This document shows, in pieces, positions 44,336-55,929 of a DNA stretch of 64,000 nucleotides (positions within the stretch are counted from its first letter, which is position 1; every line of letters begins with the position of its first letter). Below the pieces are notes generated by a model that searched no databases, was not told the origin of the DNA, and worked only from the letters and a program-made list of their open reading frames with translations. The position numbers and the translations under genes are program-made. The DNA is from Charina bottae (lineage: Eukaryota > Chordata > Lepidosauria > Squamata > Charinaidae), in the NCBI GenBank assembly GCA_023362775.1, contig JALMGJ010000002.1, positions 60,056,414 to 60,120,413 on the forward strand, written 5' to 3'.

Positions 44336-44387
44336 AGGCAGATATTTAAGCTACAGTATATTAAGCTAAAAATATTGCAAAATTTGT

Positions 44388-44515
44388 AATTATCTACTTG
44401 CATTTGCATGCTTTCGAATTGCTAGGTTGGCAAGAGCTGGGGCGAGTGCGGGAGCTCACTCCATCACGCGGCACTTGGGTCTCGAACCGTCTAACTTGCG
44501 ACCTTCCGATCTAAC
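44388..44515 (-). mobile_element. Sauria-type SINE fragment
   Basis: The minus strand reads GGTTCGAGACCC (B box), GATGGAGTGAGCTCCCGCAC and GCAATTCGAAAGCATGCAA, matching the middle of the SINE at 8801-9136. The A box and the 3' half are missing. It lies 40 bp from the 5' side of the full-length Bov-B. Confidence 0.75.
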
Positions 44516-44739
44516 TTTGTAATCCTTTAACACTACTTTTTGCCCATTTTAATCTGTAACTGATCTGTGTTTTAATAAAAAGACACACTTTGTACCTTAG
44601 TTTTGTGCCATTGAGCCAGGTTGGATCTTGGTGGTGGCACTTGAAGTGGATATTGGCCCTTTCAACCTGTCTCCTGTTGTCTTTCTCTTATTGCTCTCGA
44701 CCTTCCCCAACATAGCAATTTTTTTCTAGTTTGTCACCT

Positions 44740-45480
44740 GCTCATATTGTCTGTCTAAAATACATGCTTCTGCTTGCTGATCATGGCCTCAAGGGAACAG
44801 TCAGTCTTTATTCTTCTCCAGGACTGATTGATTGGATTGTTTTAGAAACCATTTCCTGTTCCATAATTTGAAGGTGTCTATCCTTTTTCTCTGCTCTTTC
44901 TCAATGCCCATTTTTCAGTGGCATGCAGCATCACTGGAAAGACTACACTTTTAACTATTCTGTTCTTTGCTGTCAGAGAAATATTCTTATCCTATATGAT
45001 CTTGTCTAAATTTGCCATTGTTTTCCTTCTGAGAATTTATTTCCTCCTAACGTCTCCAGCACACTGCTCATCATTTAGCTATTTTTGGGCCCAAGGGGGG
45101 GGAAATACTATATACCATGACCTTTCTCTTCTTCATACTACCTTTCATCCAGATTTCTAACTGTTTTTCCCTTTCATAATACATAGATGTGTTTCTGGTT
45201 GAAGTGGCCTATAAGCCTGATTTGTAAACTAACCAACAACCTACCAAATAAACAATGAGCTCTTCTAAGTCTTCTTTACTTTTATCTAACAAGGTCATCT
45301 GTGTATCTAAAGTTAGTTGTCTTTTGACTTACATTTTGTGTTCAGTTGTCAGCTCTTCCAGTCTTGCCACCATAGTTTATTTGGATATAAATTAAACAAG
45401 TATGAGGACAATATGCATCCTTGTCTCACTCTCTTTCCTAATATACATAATATCAACTAATCTATTCCCTTTCAGGGAAA
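44740..45480 (-). pseudogene. Ancient RTE-like remnant
   Basis: Antisense blocks follow Bov-B order at low similarity. They correspond to PVVTYGCESWT (near 44925), the IVKSRDITL region (near 44990), the LRYADD region (TCATCTGTGTATCTAAAG near 45296) and the ILSPYLFN region (ATGCATCCTTGTCTCACTC near 45412). Heavily decayed, with approximate limits. Confidence 0.5.
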
Positions 45481-46249
45481 GAAATTGAATACATGAGATG
45501 AAAAAAGGAAAGGAAATACGGGTAAATCTACAGTAGTTCACACCAGCACCAATTACTGCATCTCTCCATACTGTTCTATCCTTGAAAACCATCTTTGTTT
45601 CCACCACATCCATACATCACTTCATAGGTTGCCTTTTATCCTTTAAACTTTTCACCTCTTTCTTTTTGAGAATCTCTTCCTCATGACACATCCATGTGTT
45701 TCCTTTGTAATTCAGTCCTCATTCATTATCTGTACATGACCAAATCACCTCAAAATATTTCTTTCATAGTGGTCACTCACTTTTGTATTCAATCCACAAT
45801 CCAGCACCCATTTATTCTTGGCTTATCTCTACTTGTTTTACCACCCACACACTTCTTAAGTACTCTTTGCCACTGCATTCAACTTCCTTTTATGTTTCTG
45901 CTGACATACCTATATAATGAGCTAGGGCCTCCCATAGCACCATTTCTATTGGAACTAGACATTACAGGTTATTAAACAGGTGTATGTGTTCAGGAAATCC
46001 AAAAAGCAAGCTATAATTAATAACCAATCAATACAATTTATTAAATAGTATTTGGGCTAACAGCATACAGGGCAACTTAATTATAATCCGGTATTCAATA
46101 GTTATATTTTGCAGTTTGTAGGCCAACACAGAGATTAAGCAATTAACAGTCTAAGGGGAATGTATTACATTCAATTTAATGAGAAAAAGAGTGAGTTCAA
46201 AGACAAAAAAGGCAGGGAACTGGGGGATTTCAAGAAGTGATTCACTTTA
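45481..46249. other. No gene seen
   Basis: Unassigned; the 93-codon frame at 45694-45975 has no recognisable motif. Confidence 0.5.
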
Positions 46250-46440
46250 ATGGAGCATTCACAGTGGAATAGCCTGCCTCCAGAGGTAAGTGCAGCCCCC
46301 ACCTTGCAGCAATTCCAGAAAACTAAAACTGTTTTATTACAACACACTTTCAGCCCCAGCTGACTGACAGTCGGCGCTTATTTGGGGGCTTTATTTGGTA
46401 TTTATCTATTTTTGTGATTTTTTTTGTTTGTTTTTGACAT
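46250..46440 (+). mobile_element. L2-like LINE fragment, decayed
   Basis: TGGAATAGCCTGCCTCCAGAGG and CAGCCCCCACC correspond to the WNILPLEVRQAPT codons of L2 ORF2. A diverged 3' part follows. Confidence 0.5.
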
Positions 46441-46469
46441 TGCTCTGACTTGATTGATTGATTATTTAT

Positions 46470-46712
46470 TTAATTAATTAATTTCTATCCCGCCTTTATT
46501 ATTTTTATAAATAACTCAAGGCGGCGTACATACCTAATACTCCTTCCTCCTCCTATTTTCCCCACAACAGCAACCCTGTGAGGTGAGTTGGGCTGAGAGA
46601 GAGTGACTGGCCCAAGGTCACCCAACCGGCTTTCATGCCTAAGGCAGGACTAGAACTCCCAGACTCCAGGTTTCTAGCCCGTTGCCTTAACCACTAGACC
46701 AAATTATGTGCC
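46470..46712 (-). mobile_element. tRNA-derived CORE/MIR-like SINE, near full length
   Basis: On the minus strand, the head has an A-box-like TGGTCTAGTGG and a B-box-like AGTTCTAGTCC. A core with GTGACCTTGGGCCAGTCACT and CTCACCTCACAGGGTTG follows. The tail has a GCCGCCTTGAG...AAGGCGGGATAG hairpin-like sequence, similar to CR1/L2 3' ends. This is the MIR/CORE-SINE plan, and L2-type LINEs usually mobilise such SINEs. The head and core match 11330-11540. Confidence 0.7.
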
Positions 46713-46729
46713 ATCAAATTAGTAATTGA

Positions 46730-47220
46730 CTACTAGTGATCACATAGATAGATTTTCTCCAGGATGATCTGTCCTCAACCTGAATCCTTCAGGTCTTACA
46801 ATGGTGCACCCATCTCCACTGTAATTGAGTCCATCCACCTTACTGCTGGCTGTCCTCTTTTTCTCTTTTCTTCCACCTTTCCCAGCATTATAGACTTAAG
46901 CTAGGTCTTTTTGCATAATATGTCCAAAGTAAAATAATTTGAGCCTTGTTATTTGTACATCAAGTGAGAATGCTAGAATGATTTGTTCTATGATCTATTT
47001 GTTAGTTTTCTTAGCTATCCATGTTATTCTCAAGATTCTTCTCCAACACCAAAGTTCAAAAGCATCAGTATTCTTTCTATCCTGCTTCTTCAAAGTCACT
47101 TCCATAGAGTGTCACAGGGAAAACCATTGCGCACCTGAACCTGATCTTTGTAGGTATCAACAGATCCTGACATCTGAACATCTTTTCCAAGGGCTTCATT
47201 GCTATCCTATCAGGTGCTAT
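46730..47220 (-). pseudogene. Ancient RTE-like remnant
   Basis: Antisense landmarks match the RTE C-terminus: TGTCCAAAGTAAAATAATTT near 46920 (the KYFGH codons), CTTCTCCAACACCAAAGTTC near 47038 (the FELWCWRR region) and CAGGGAAAACCATTGC near 47115. Similar to Bov-B but much older. Confidence 0.6.
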
Positions 47221-47264
47221 TTTGCCTCTTCCTTCTTCCTGAGGTAAAGGAAATGTAAATTATA

Positions 47265-47359
47265 TGTAAATTATTGTTGTTGTAATTTTATATTTTTAAC
47301 TTGTTTGTTGTGAACTTCCCAGAGTTCCCTGGTTGGGGGAGATGGGCGGTGATACAAAT

Positions 47360-47403
<44 letters not shown>

Positions 47404-47405
47404 AT
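47265..47405 (+). mobile_element. L2 3' UTR tail with (AAAT)n
   Basis: GAACTTCCCAGAGTTCCC, GGGGGAGATGGGCGGTGATA and about ten AAAT units (47364-47405). Only the last 140 bp of an L2 are present. Confidence 0.85.
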
Positions 47406-47454
47406 AGGAAGTGGAGGAAAAGGAGGTTCTTTGGCTTTATTGTTTATTTATTGA

Positions 47455-47684
47455 TTTATCACATTTGTATAACCACCCATCTCACATAGTGACTCTGGGC
47501 AATGTACATAATAAGACAAGATACATAAAAACACAATTTAAATTAAAATAAAAACAACGTGAAAGACAAGATAAAAGACAGAATGGTGGCAAAGCATACA
47601 AAGAGACCTAGCAGGGTCCACTCTATCATGTGATCACCAAGCTAGTTGGCAGAACCATGTTTTGAGGGCCAGCCTCACCTTGGG
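47455..47684 (-). mobile_element. L2 3' end, left half (split by Bov-B)
   Basis: The sequence starts with the reversed L2 tail (TTTGTATAACCACCCATCTC) and reaches the LKTWFCQL-like codons near 47650. It is cut at the duplicated site CTCACCTTGGG and continues at 48862. Confidence 0.8.
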
Positions 47685-48850
47685 ACCAAGGTGAGACCAA
47701 ATTGCCAATATCCGCTGGATAATGGAGAAAGCCAGGGAATTTCAGAAAAACATCTATTTCTGTTTTATTGACTATTCTAAAGCCTTTGACTGTGTGGATC
47801 ATAACAAATTGTGGCAAGTTCTTGGTGGTATGGGGATACCAAGTCATCTTGTCTGCCTCCTGAGGAATCTGTATAACGACCAAGTAGCAACGGTAAGAAC
47901 AGAGCACGGAACAACGGACTGGTTTAAGATTGGGAAAGGAGTACGGCAGGGTTGTATACTCTCACCCTACCTATTCAACCTGTACGCAGAACACATCATG
48001 CGACATGCTGGGCTTGAGGAATCCAAGGCTGGAGTTAAAATCGCTGGAAGAAACATTAACAATCTCAGATACGCAGATGATACCACTTTGATGGCTGAAA
48101 GCGAGGAGGAGTTGAGGAGCCTTATGACGAAGGTGAAAGAAGAAAGTGCAAAAGCTGGGTTGCAGCTAAACCTCAAAAAAACCAAGATTATGGCAACGAG
48201 CTTGATTGATGACTGGCAAATAGAGGGAGAAAAAGTGGAGGCAGTGAAAGACTTTGTATTTCTAGGCGCAAAGATTACTGCAGATGCTGACTGCAGCCAG
48301 GAAATCAGAAGACGTCTACTTCTTGGGAGGAGAGCAATGGCAAATCTTGATAAAATAGTTAAGAGCAGAGACATCACACTGACAACAAAGGTCCGCATAG
48401 TTAAAGCAATGGTATTCCCTGTAGTAACCTATGGCTGCGAGAGCTGGACCATAAGGAAGGCTGAGCGAAGGAAGATAGATGCTTTTGAACTGTGGTGTTG
48501 GATGAAAATTCTGAGAGTGCCTTGGACTGCAAGAAGATCAAACCAGTCCATACTCCAGGAAATCAAGCCAGACTGCTCACTTGAGGGAATGATATTAAAG
48601 GCAAAACTGAAGTACTTTGGCCACATAATGAGAAGACAGGATACCCTGGAGAAGAAGCTGATGCTAGGGAAAGTGGAAGGCAAAAGGAAGAGGGGCCGAC
48701 CAAGGGCAAGATGGATGGATGGTATTCTGGAGGTGACGGACTCAACCATTGGGGAGCTGGGGATGGTGACGGCCGACAGAAAGCTCTGGCGTGGACTGGT
48801 CCATGAAGTCACGAAGAGTCGGAAACGACTGAACGAATAAACAACAACAA
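47685..48850 (+). mobile_element. Bov-B, 5'-truncated, with TSD and inverted TSD copy
   Basis: An 11-bp perfect duplication CTCACCTTGGG flanks it (47674-47684 and 48851-48861). The first bases after the left duplication, ACCAAGGTGAG, are the reverse complement of the duplication itself; Bov-B sequence (from about 47694) begins inside it. From there to the CAACAACAA end it is colinear with the Bov-B at 41-44 kb and differs at few positions. Confidence 0.9.
47722..48840 (+). pseudogene. Bov-B ORF2 C-terminal fragment (open)
   Basis: It is open for 372 codons from MEKAREFQKN through FIDYSKAFDCVDH, GVRQGCILSPYLFN and LRYADDTTLMAE to the natural stop. The endonuclease and the first RT blocks are missing, so it cannot be an autonomous protein, although no internal stop is present. 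It is closer to the full-length copy than to the one at 9.5 kb. Confidence 0.9.
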
Positions 48851-48861
48851 CTCACCTTGGG

Positions 48862-49000
48862 GGGGGGGGGATGATGTTCCATGGAATGGGGGCTATGGCA
48901 GAAAAGACTTTCCTCCTAGATCCCACCTGAAGAAACTCCCTAGCTGACAGGACCTGCAACATGCTTCTCCTACCGGATGGGACGGGTAGATGTAACGATC
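48862..49000 (-). mobile_element. L2 3' end, right half (split by Bov-B)
   Basis: It continues 47455-47684: GATGTTCCATGGAATGGG and AAGACTTTCCTCCTAGATCC correspond in reverse to the WNI and GSRRRAFS codons of L2. The duplication CTCACCTTGGG runs into a G12 run at the junction. Confidence 0.75.
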
Positions 49001-49160
49001 AATGATAGAAAGAACATTTTCATTATTATCCTACCTGGAATTAAATATTATCCCAGTGTCTGAATGTTAGTTTACTTCAACATCTGAAAAATAAGAACAA
49101 TATACAGAAAGAGAGAGGGGTTGGTGGTTTAACCTATTTGGCTTAAATAGGAAGGTTAAA

Positions 49161-49792
49161 TAGGAAGAAATGGAAGCAGTGACAGATTTTATTTTCTTGG
49201 GCTCCAAGATCACCGCAGACGGTGACTGCAGCCATGAAATTAAAAGACGCTTGCTCCTTGGAAGGAAAGCTATGGCAAACCTAGACAGCATATTAAAAAG
49301 CAGAGACATCACCTTGCCGACAAAGGTCCGTATAGTTAAAGCTATGGTTTTTCCAGTAGCAATGTATGGCTGTGAGAGTTGGACCATAAGGAAGGCTGAG
49401 CGCCGAAGAATTGATGCTTTCGAGCTGTGGTGCTGGAGAAGACTCTTGAGAGTCCCTTGGACTGCAAGGAGGTCAAACCAGTCAATCCTAAAGGAAATCA
49501 ACCCTGACTGCTCATTGGAAGGACAGATGCTGAAGCTGAGCTCAAATACTTTGGCCACCTAATGAGAAGAGAGGACTCACTGGAAAAGACCCTGATGCTG
49601 GGAAAGACTGAGGGCAAAAGGAGAAGGGGACGGCAGAGGATGAGATGGTTAGATAGCATCACCGATGTAATGAACATGAATTTGAGTAAACTCTGAGAGA
49701 CAGTGGAGGACAGGAAGGCCTGGCGTGCTATGGTCCATGAGGTCACGAAGAGTCGGACACGACTGAACGACTGAACAACAACAAAACAACAA
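49161..49792 (+). mobile_element. Bov-B-type RTE, older subfamily, 5'-truncated
   Basis: It is flanked by AGGAAGGTTAAA (49149-49160) and AGGAAGGTTGAA (49793-49804). The 3' end reads GGACACGACTGAACGACTGA plus a CAACAACAA tail, distinct from the GGAAACGACTGAACGAATAA end of the young copies. The fragment at 5072-5327 belongs to the same subfamily. Confidence 0.85.
49170..49735 (+). pseudogene. RTE ORF2 C-terminal fragment
   Basis: MEAVTDFIFLGSKITADGDC, RRLLLGRKAMANLD, KVRIVKAMVFPVAMYGCESW and RRIDAFELWCWRRLLRVPW are readable in one frame to 49562. The frame is then lost through a small indel at the LKLKLKYFGH equivalent. This variant has ADGDC and SHEIKRR where the younger subfamily has ADADC and SQEIRRR. 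Confidence 0.85.
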
Positions 49793-49804
49793 AGGAAGGT
49801 TGAA

Positions 49805-50789
49805 ATCAGCATAGGCATTACTTGGAGACTATTTTCATGGCTTTTGATATTAGGCAATGTCTGCATTTTTATAGGTGTTAACATTAAAGTGAAAGCATTA
49901 ATAGACCACCTGGGATGCTTGCTGAAGTTCATGTACATTGCTTGGGACATGTCCAGCCTAAGCCTTTGCCAATCTGGAATGGATTCTCTTCTTTCACCTG
50001 CAGGTTATCTTAATAAAACATGTAGGAGTTTCCTATCCATTCTTTCTGCTGTTGGGATGGGGGACTTAGGCATTATGCAGTAATATCTGTGGAGCAGTGG
50101 GTGGGTTGCCATTTGTGTCTCCATATCATGCATTTTATGCAGTTGAAACTTTATCTAGCAGACCAAAGCATTCCATTTATTCTCACACATGGTTCACTTC
50201 CATCACATACCAATCTTACTGCATTCAGAAACTAACCTTCAATTCCATATTCATGCAAAGCAATCTATAATTCAAATCTATTAACTTTATCTTTTTTTTT
50301 CTAAATCAACAAAAATACAGTGTTCCTTCTTGAATGAGCTGCTGAAGTGGGAACAAAATCTTGTCTTCTGCCTGGAATAAATCCATACTGCACTTTCCAA
50401 ATTTTGCCACAGTGTCATCACTTGCACACCACTCAAGGAGAATTTTGCCAAGGTACCTTCCCAGGGTCATTTAATACACTATTCTCTCTGTAGTTTTTGC
50501 ATTTGCTGTTGCTCCTGTTCCTTTCGTACATGGTGATGATAATGGAATTCTTCCATCATCAGAAAATCGTTTATTATAGACCATCTGGCCAGGCAGATGA
50601 TAGACATGAGGCCCCTTTATATCAGATGACCAGTTGTTTAAAAAGCCATACAATAGTGAGAACAGGTTATTTAAAGTATCTTGGCATCTGCTGGGAATCT
50701 AACTCTGTCAAGAGTCAAAAGTACAACCAGTTCTTGTCTTCTTGTGCTGACAACTTAATATGTGAGAAGGTAGAGTTTTAAAAAAGGGA
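49805..50789. other. No clear gene; possible RT remnant
   Basis: Antisense blocks near 50310-50560 (GAATAAATCCATACTG, TTTTGCCAAGGTACCTTCCC, GGTGATGATAATGGAATTC) are vaguely like another non-LTR RT. Too weak to call. Confidence 0.35.
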
Positions 50790-52020
50790 TCTACTATGCT
50801 GGATTTAATTCTCACCAACAAGGAGGAATTGATTGAAGAAGTGAGGGTGACTTCAGAGCAAGAGGAACTGCATACTGGACGTGAGAAGAGTAGATTTTGA
50901 TAAACTCTGAGTGAAGGTAGATTGGTCCAGTGACATGAAATCCTGAAAGAGAAATGTGACTACTAAGAGGTAGAAAATCCTACAAAACAAGTAGCTCAGT
51001 AGATCCAGGGAATATAGTGTATCTCAACCTCAACAAGGCCTTCAACAGTCTCTCTCTCTCTCTGTGTCCCTCTTGATATTCTCCTTAATAAAATGGTAAA
51101 ATGTGGGCTGTTCAATGGATTCACAGTTAGCTGAATGACACACTGAAAGAGTCCTCATTAAAGGTTTCTCTTTAGCTTGGAGGCATGCCACTGTTCAATA
51201 TTTTCCTCATTTACTAGGATGAGGTAATTGAGAAATGCATATCAAGTTTGCAGATGGCACAAAGCTGGGTCAGGTAAGAGAGAAGACTGAAAAATATCTG
51301 AATAGGCTTGAACACTGGGATGAAAGGAATAAGATGGTATTTAACAGGAAGAAATATAAAGTTCTGCATCTGGGTAGGAAAAATGAAAGGCACAAGTATA
51401 GGATGAGGAATGCCTGGCTTGACAGTACCACATGTGAAAATGAAGTGGTTGTCCTTGTAAATTACAAGTTAAATACCAGCCAGCAGTGTAATGCAGTGCT
51501 GTCTTGGGATGCATTAACAGAAGTGCGGAATCTGGATCACAGAAAATAGTTGCTCCATTCTACCCTGCCCTAGTCAGACCCTACTTGGAATACTATGTCT
51601 AGTTTGGGGCATCAACAAGTCCAACAGTTCAACCAGGGCGGTAACAAATTGGAACATGTTGCCAAATTGTATGAAGAACAGTTAAATGATCTGGGTATGT
51701 TTAGCCTACAGAAGAGATAACTGTGTGGAGATATGATAGTCTTCAAATATGTGCCATATACTGTAGAAGGAAGTGAACCTGTTTTTTATTAACCCAGAAG
51801 GTTGAACCAGAACCAGTGGGTTAAATCTACCAGGAAATAGGTTCAGGATATATATAAGGAGTTGCTCCATAATTATACAAGCTATCAGCCAAAGGAACTG
51901 GCTGCCACTGAAGTGGTGAGATCTGATTTGCTGGAGATTTTCAAGCATAGCCTGGATGGTCATCAGAGATCGTCTAGTAGATCCTGCAGTGATATTCCTT
52001 CTAAACTCTGTAATTGTAAG
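50790..52020 (+). pseudogene. CR1 LINE remnant
   Basis: The classical CR1 order is visible: a MLDLILTNKEELI-like block near 50795, FADGTKLGQV at 51244 (FADD in intact CR1), then MVFNRKKYKVLHLGRKNE, YRMRNAWLDS, NYKLNTSQQCNAV, and the FSLQKR..CGDMIVFKYV and NWLPLKW..DLLEIFKHSLDGH blocks to about 51965. The second aspartate of the active site is glycine. Frames are broken downstream. Confidence 0.8.
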
Positions 52021-53797
52021 AAATCAATCGTGCTTTTAGATTTCTTTGCCACAAATGTGAACAAATAGTCTTAAGCTTATATTTGTAGGGCTTATTCCCA
52101 CTGCATGCTTAACAGTCAATATAACTGCTTTTTTTTTTTTTTAAACCCACCATTTTAAAAGACAGCTTTGGCACATGGTATCTTAAGCCTCTAATTCAAA
52201 GATCTGTTCTAAGAACTAAGTCACATTGATGAGAACCATGCCCTTGCCTTTCTTCCAGAGGAATTCCACCCATGGAAAACCTGTGTATAATCTACCACTT
52301 TTTAATGATTTAATCTTGAATGTCTCTGTGCCATGTAGGATGTAAAACACTGCTGTGATCCTTGTTCCAGCCCATCTATTGAAATCGTTTTGCATATGGG
52401 TGGAAACTTTTGCATAACAAATGAGAAAAAGGATAGGAAGACCCAACCAGTTGAGACACAATTAGCTTTCCAGCTCTACAAAGCTAAGTATGCAAAGTCC
52501 TTTCAGTGAATAGACACTTGGAGTACCAAAAATTAATATAAAAATTCCCCTGGTTCAGAACACTGAATTCCTTCATCAACTATTTCTCAGTGTATGTACA
52601 GACTTCTGTTCAAGAGGTTTTGAGGTTTTCTAGTGTGCTTCTATCTGTCCATATAGAATATTAACATTTTAAAATGAATATTTAAATACTGAATACTTCA
52701 CAGTTTCAAGAAGTGAAAAAAATCAAGTTTGGTTGACTTTCTAAGGGAAATGCTAGCAATTTTGTCACAGAACATAGTTGGGAAGAACTATAATGTATTA
52801 TTTGTTTTAGTGTTCAGGGAGTGACACTGTAAAATAATTAAATGTTCTCTTTGTAAATGGGTATTTCAAAACACACAGCTAATACAATATTTCATTTGCA
52901 AAATAATAATGGAACCTCATGTAAAATTACTTTACCTGTACAGTTAATAACCAAGTGGCATTTATGGAACTAATAAGTTGTGAAGCCTATAATGGTTTGT
53001 TATGATACTTGAACATGAGCATTTTAATATATTCATTTACAGAAGGTATTTCTGTAACTTAAATATAATTAAACTCTAGCAGAAATAAATAGTGTTTTCT
53101 CCTGTGATTTCAGGTATGTTGAATAAAAATTATTTCTTGAAACTTGATTTCTAAAAACATTTTAATTAAAAATGTACCCCTATTTAGAACAAATATAAGT
53201 ATGTGAAATTATATACAAGTTATAGACCTCTTATAGGAAATCAAGAGATATTAGTGTAAAAGTCACACAGCAAACTGTTAATTTAATCATTGCATTTGTG
53301 TTTTAACAGTATTAAGTTTTCCCACCCAATTGTTGGAAAGGGAACAGCTGAATTTTGAAAGAAGCAAAATAGTTCTTTAAAAATAATTAGGTACTTTGTT
53401 TAGTTGGTTATCAGAGGTAACAGATCATTTACCCCTCAAAGAGTGAAAAAGAAAAAACTCGGCATTATGGTAGTTTGACGAGTTCCTTATTTTCCTGTAA
53501 TATACTGTAGAACTTACTCCATATCCACACATAAAAACATTCCACATTTTATTACTGCTTTTCCAAATCACTGGCTGCCACTGGTTTATGGCAAGGAAAT
53601 ATGGAACAGCAAATATAATAAAATACAATATAATAAAATATAAAGTACAATCAGCTAAAACAGAAGAAAAGAAACTCCCATTTGTAATATACTGTAAGAG
53701 CAACATTCATTCATTTAAAAACAACTAGTATATTAAGGCCCATTTAATTAGAGAGCATTTAATCAGTGGACCCCCAAAACCCTGAACAAATTTATAT
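52021..53797. other. No gene seen
   Basis: AT-rich unassigned sequence. Confidence 0.5.
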
Positions 53798-53813
53798 GGG
53801 TGCAAGAGATTTT

Positions 53814-54340
53814 ATACAGATATAGATATAATATATCTTTTAAACAAGAAAATAAAAACTAACACAAACTAATATAAAGTAAGGAAGAAAAAGGAAAAAG
53901 AAAGAAAGCAAGGAAAAAGCAAAAAGTGCAAGAAAAGAAAAAAAGTTAAGGAAAAATAGAAAAGAAAGAAAAAAAATATAAAGAAGTGGCTTCCGATATT
54001 CTTCACAGCAGTTTTAAGTACAAATATATTTTTTAACCTCTCTCTATAACATTATATTATATTACTCTTCTTTCTATCATCTATCCTGTCTAATCATCAA
54101 AACCATAAATCACAAGTTCGTTTTTTTCATTTTTACACAAAAAGACCATAAGAGGCTTCCAGTCACCAATAAATGTAGATAGTGTCTTTTCTCTAATCAA
54201 AGAAGTCAGTTTATCCATCTCCGCAAAATCTGTCAACTTCCCCAACCATTCCTCCATAGTGGGTAGTGTCGAATCCTTCCATCTCTGTGCATATAGTAAT
54301 CTCGCCACAGTTATCATATATTGAAATAATCTTCCATGGT
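53814..54340 (-). mobile_element. L1 LINE 3' end with perfect TSD
   Basis: A perfect 16-bp duplication GGGTGCAAGAGATTTT (53798-53813 and 54341-54356) flanks a 527-bp minus-strand L1. It encodes the last 75 codons of ORF2 (ARLLYAQRWKDSTLPTMEEW to LVIYGFDD, 54090-54317) and about 275 bp of A-rich 3' UTR. Confidence 0.9.
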
Positions 54341-54356
54341 GGGTGCAAGAGATTTT

Positions 54357-55492
54357 TCAAATAATCTGATCCCAAGTCATTTAGGGCTTACACTTGTGCT
54401 CTACCCTGAACCTTAAAAGCAACTAAGTTAGCTAGTACGGATGTATCCTCTTCGATTGGTATTCTGTATCTCTAAACCTTCCAAATAAGAATTCATTCTA
54501 CTTTGTATAAATATTTTGTAGATACTGCTAATATTCTCCTTCATTTGTACCACCAGTCTTTGAAATCACATTTTTAAAAGTCACCTCCTCCAAACAAATG
54601 AAGAGAAACAATGGGAAGGAGGGAGAAGGATAGATTTCACCATAGCTTATAATAAGTCTTAGTTTTCTTGAGCAACAGAGCTAAATCAATTCTGTTAAGC
54701 AGAACTTAAACTTTTACAATCTGATCAGCAATGTGACAATTACTGAAACAGAAGGCCTTATTTCAAGTTAGCTTTCTGAATTCAAATTATAATCGCCTGG
54801 AACTTCAGGTGCAAAATGCTTTTAATAATGTCCTTTAGATTCCATGATTTGAATATTCATGCTGTGCAGTAGCTATTTTATTTATTTTAAGGAAGCTGTT
54901 TAAAGCACAAAAATTGCACAGAGCCAACTTCTCAGCTGGTGTCAGACAACTATCTTGCAACTAGGCAAGAAAGAGACAATGATTTACACCAAGCAAAATC
55001 TGGCTTTGTTATAAAAACCAAGGAAACGAACACAGTGTACGTGTTGGCTTGACTAATGATAACTGTCCACACAAACTGATCTCAGCACCAGATAATCTGA
55101 ATCTGTGAACAATGAATGTCACATGCGACTTGTAGCCCTGCTATTATTCAGTCAGTCAGTTGACAGCTGATTTTATTGTACAGTTCCAAAGGCGTTGCAT
55201 GGTTTTATCACAGGGTGCTTACCATTGTGACCCATGAATATAGTTAATTAGGCAGAGTCTAAGTGGATGTCACCAGCTCATTTGGTAGATCACCACGAGA
55301 CAAGCCATCCCAAGACCACTTCCCAGGTCTGTCAGAATTTATCCAATGCAATAGATCTGTGGAAGGGGCATGGCTATAAATCTCTTTCTTTCTCCCTTCA
55401 TGAAGTTGGCTTTTAATGCATAAAGAAAAATGCGCTTCCTTCTTTAAAATAATATTGAGATGAATCCTTACGAAAAAAAATTGGTGATCTTA
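54357..55492. other. No gene seen
   Basis: Unassigned. Confidence 0.5.
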
Positions 55493-55512
55493 CTTAACAC
55501 CGCCACATAATA

Positions 55513-55819
55513 TATAATTTTTATTGAAGGATTTTTTTTACAAAGTTAAAAGCTACAGAAAAAAAATAAAAAAGAATACAGAAAAGATAGAAAGATAGAA
55601 AAACAGGAAAGAGAGAAAGATAGAAGAAAAAATGAATGACAGTATAGATCAAGAAAAGAAGGAAGGAAGGAAGGAAGGAAGGAAGGAAGGAAGGAAGGAA
55701 GGAAGGAAGGAAGGAAGGAAGGGCCTTCTGATCTTTTTTGCAGCAGTTACAAATATAGTTAATACTGTTTCTGTCCTCCCAAATTACATAACATAGTTCA
55801 CTTCTTCCCATATACAGCC
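55513..55819 (-). mobile_element. L1 3' UTR fragment containing (GAAG)n
   Basis: CTTAACACCGCCACATAATA (55493-55512) and CTTAACACTGCTTCATAATA (55820-55839) match at 17 of 20 positions and look like a target-site duplication. The insert carries an L1-like 3' UTR on the minus strand (compare 53814-54090: the GGCTTCCGATATTCTT-like phrase). About 17 GAAG units expanded inside it (55656-55722). Confidence 0.7.
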
Positions 55820-55929
55820 CTTAACACTGCTTCATAATAATAGAGCTGTGGGCTGCTTATGTGCCACAGAAAATGACAGGCTTGTCAGTGGAGCTCAGAT
55901 GGTGATGGAGCAGCAGCTTCCCTGTTGAG

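Noticed and set aside
55656..55722. A CRISPR-like or functional tandem array
   Set aside because: It is a pure GAAG microsatellite without spacers, inside an L1 3' UTR fragment, in a vertebrate genome.
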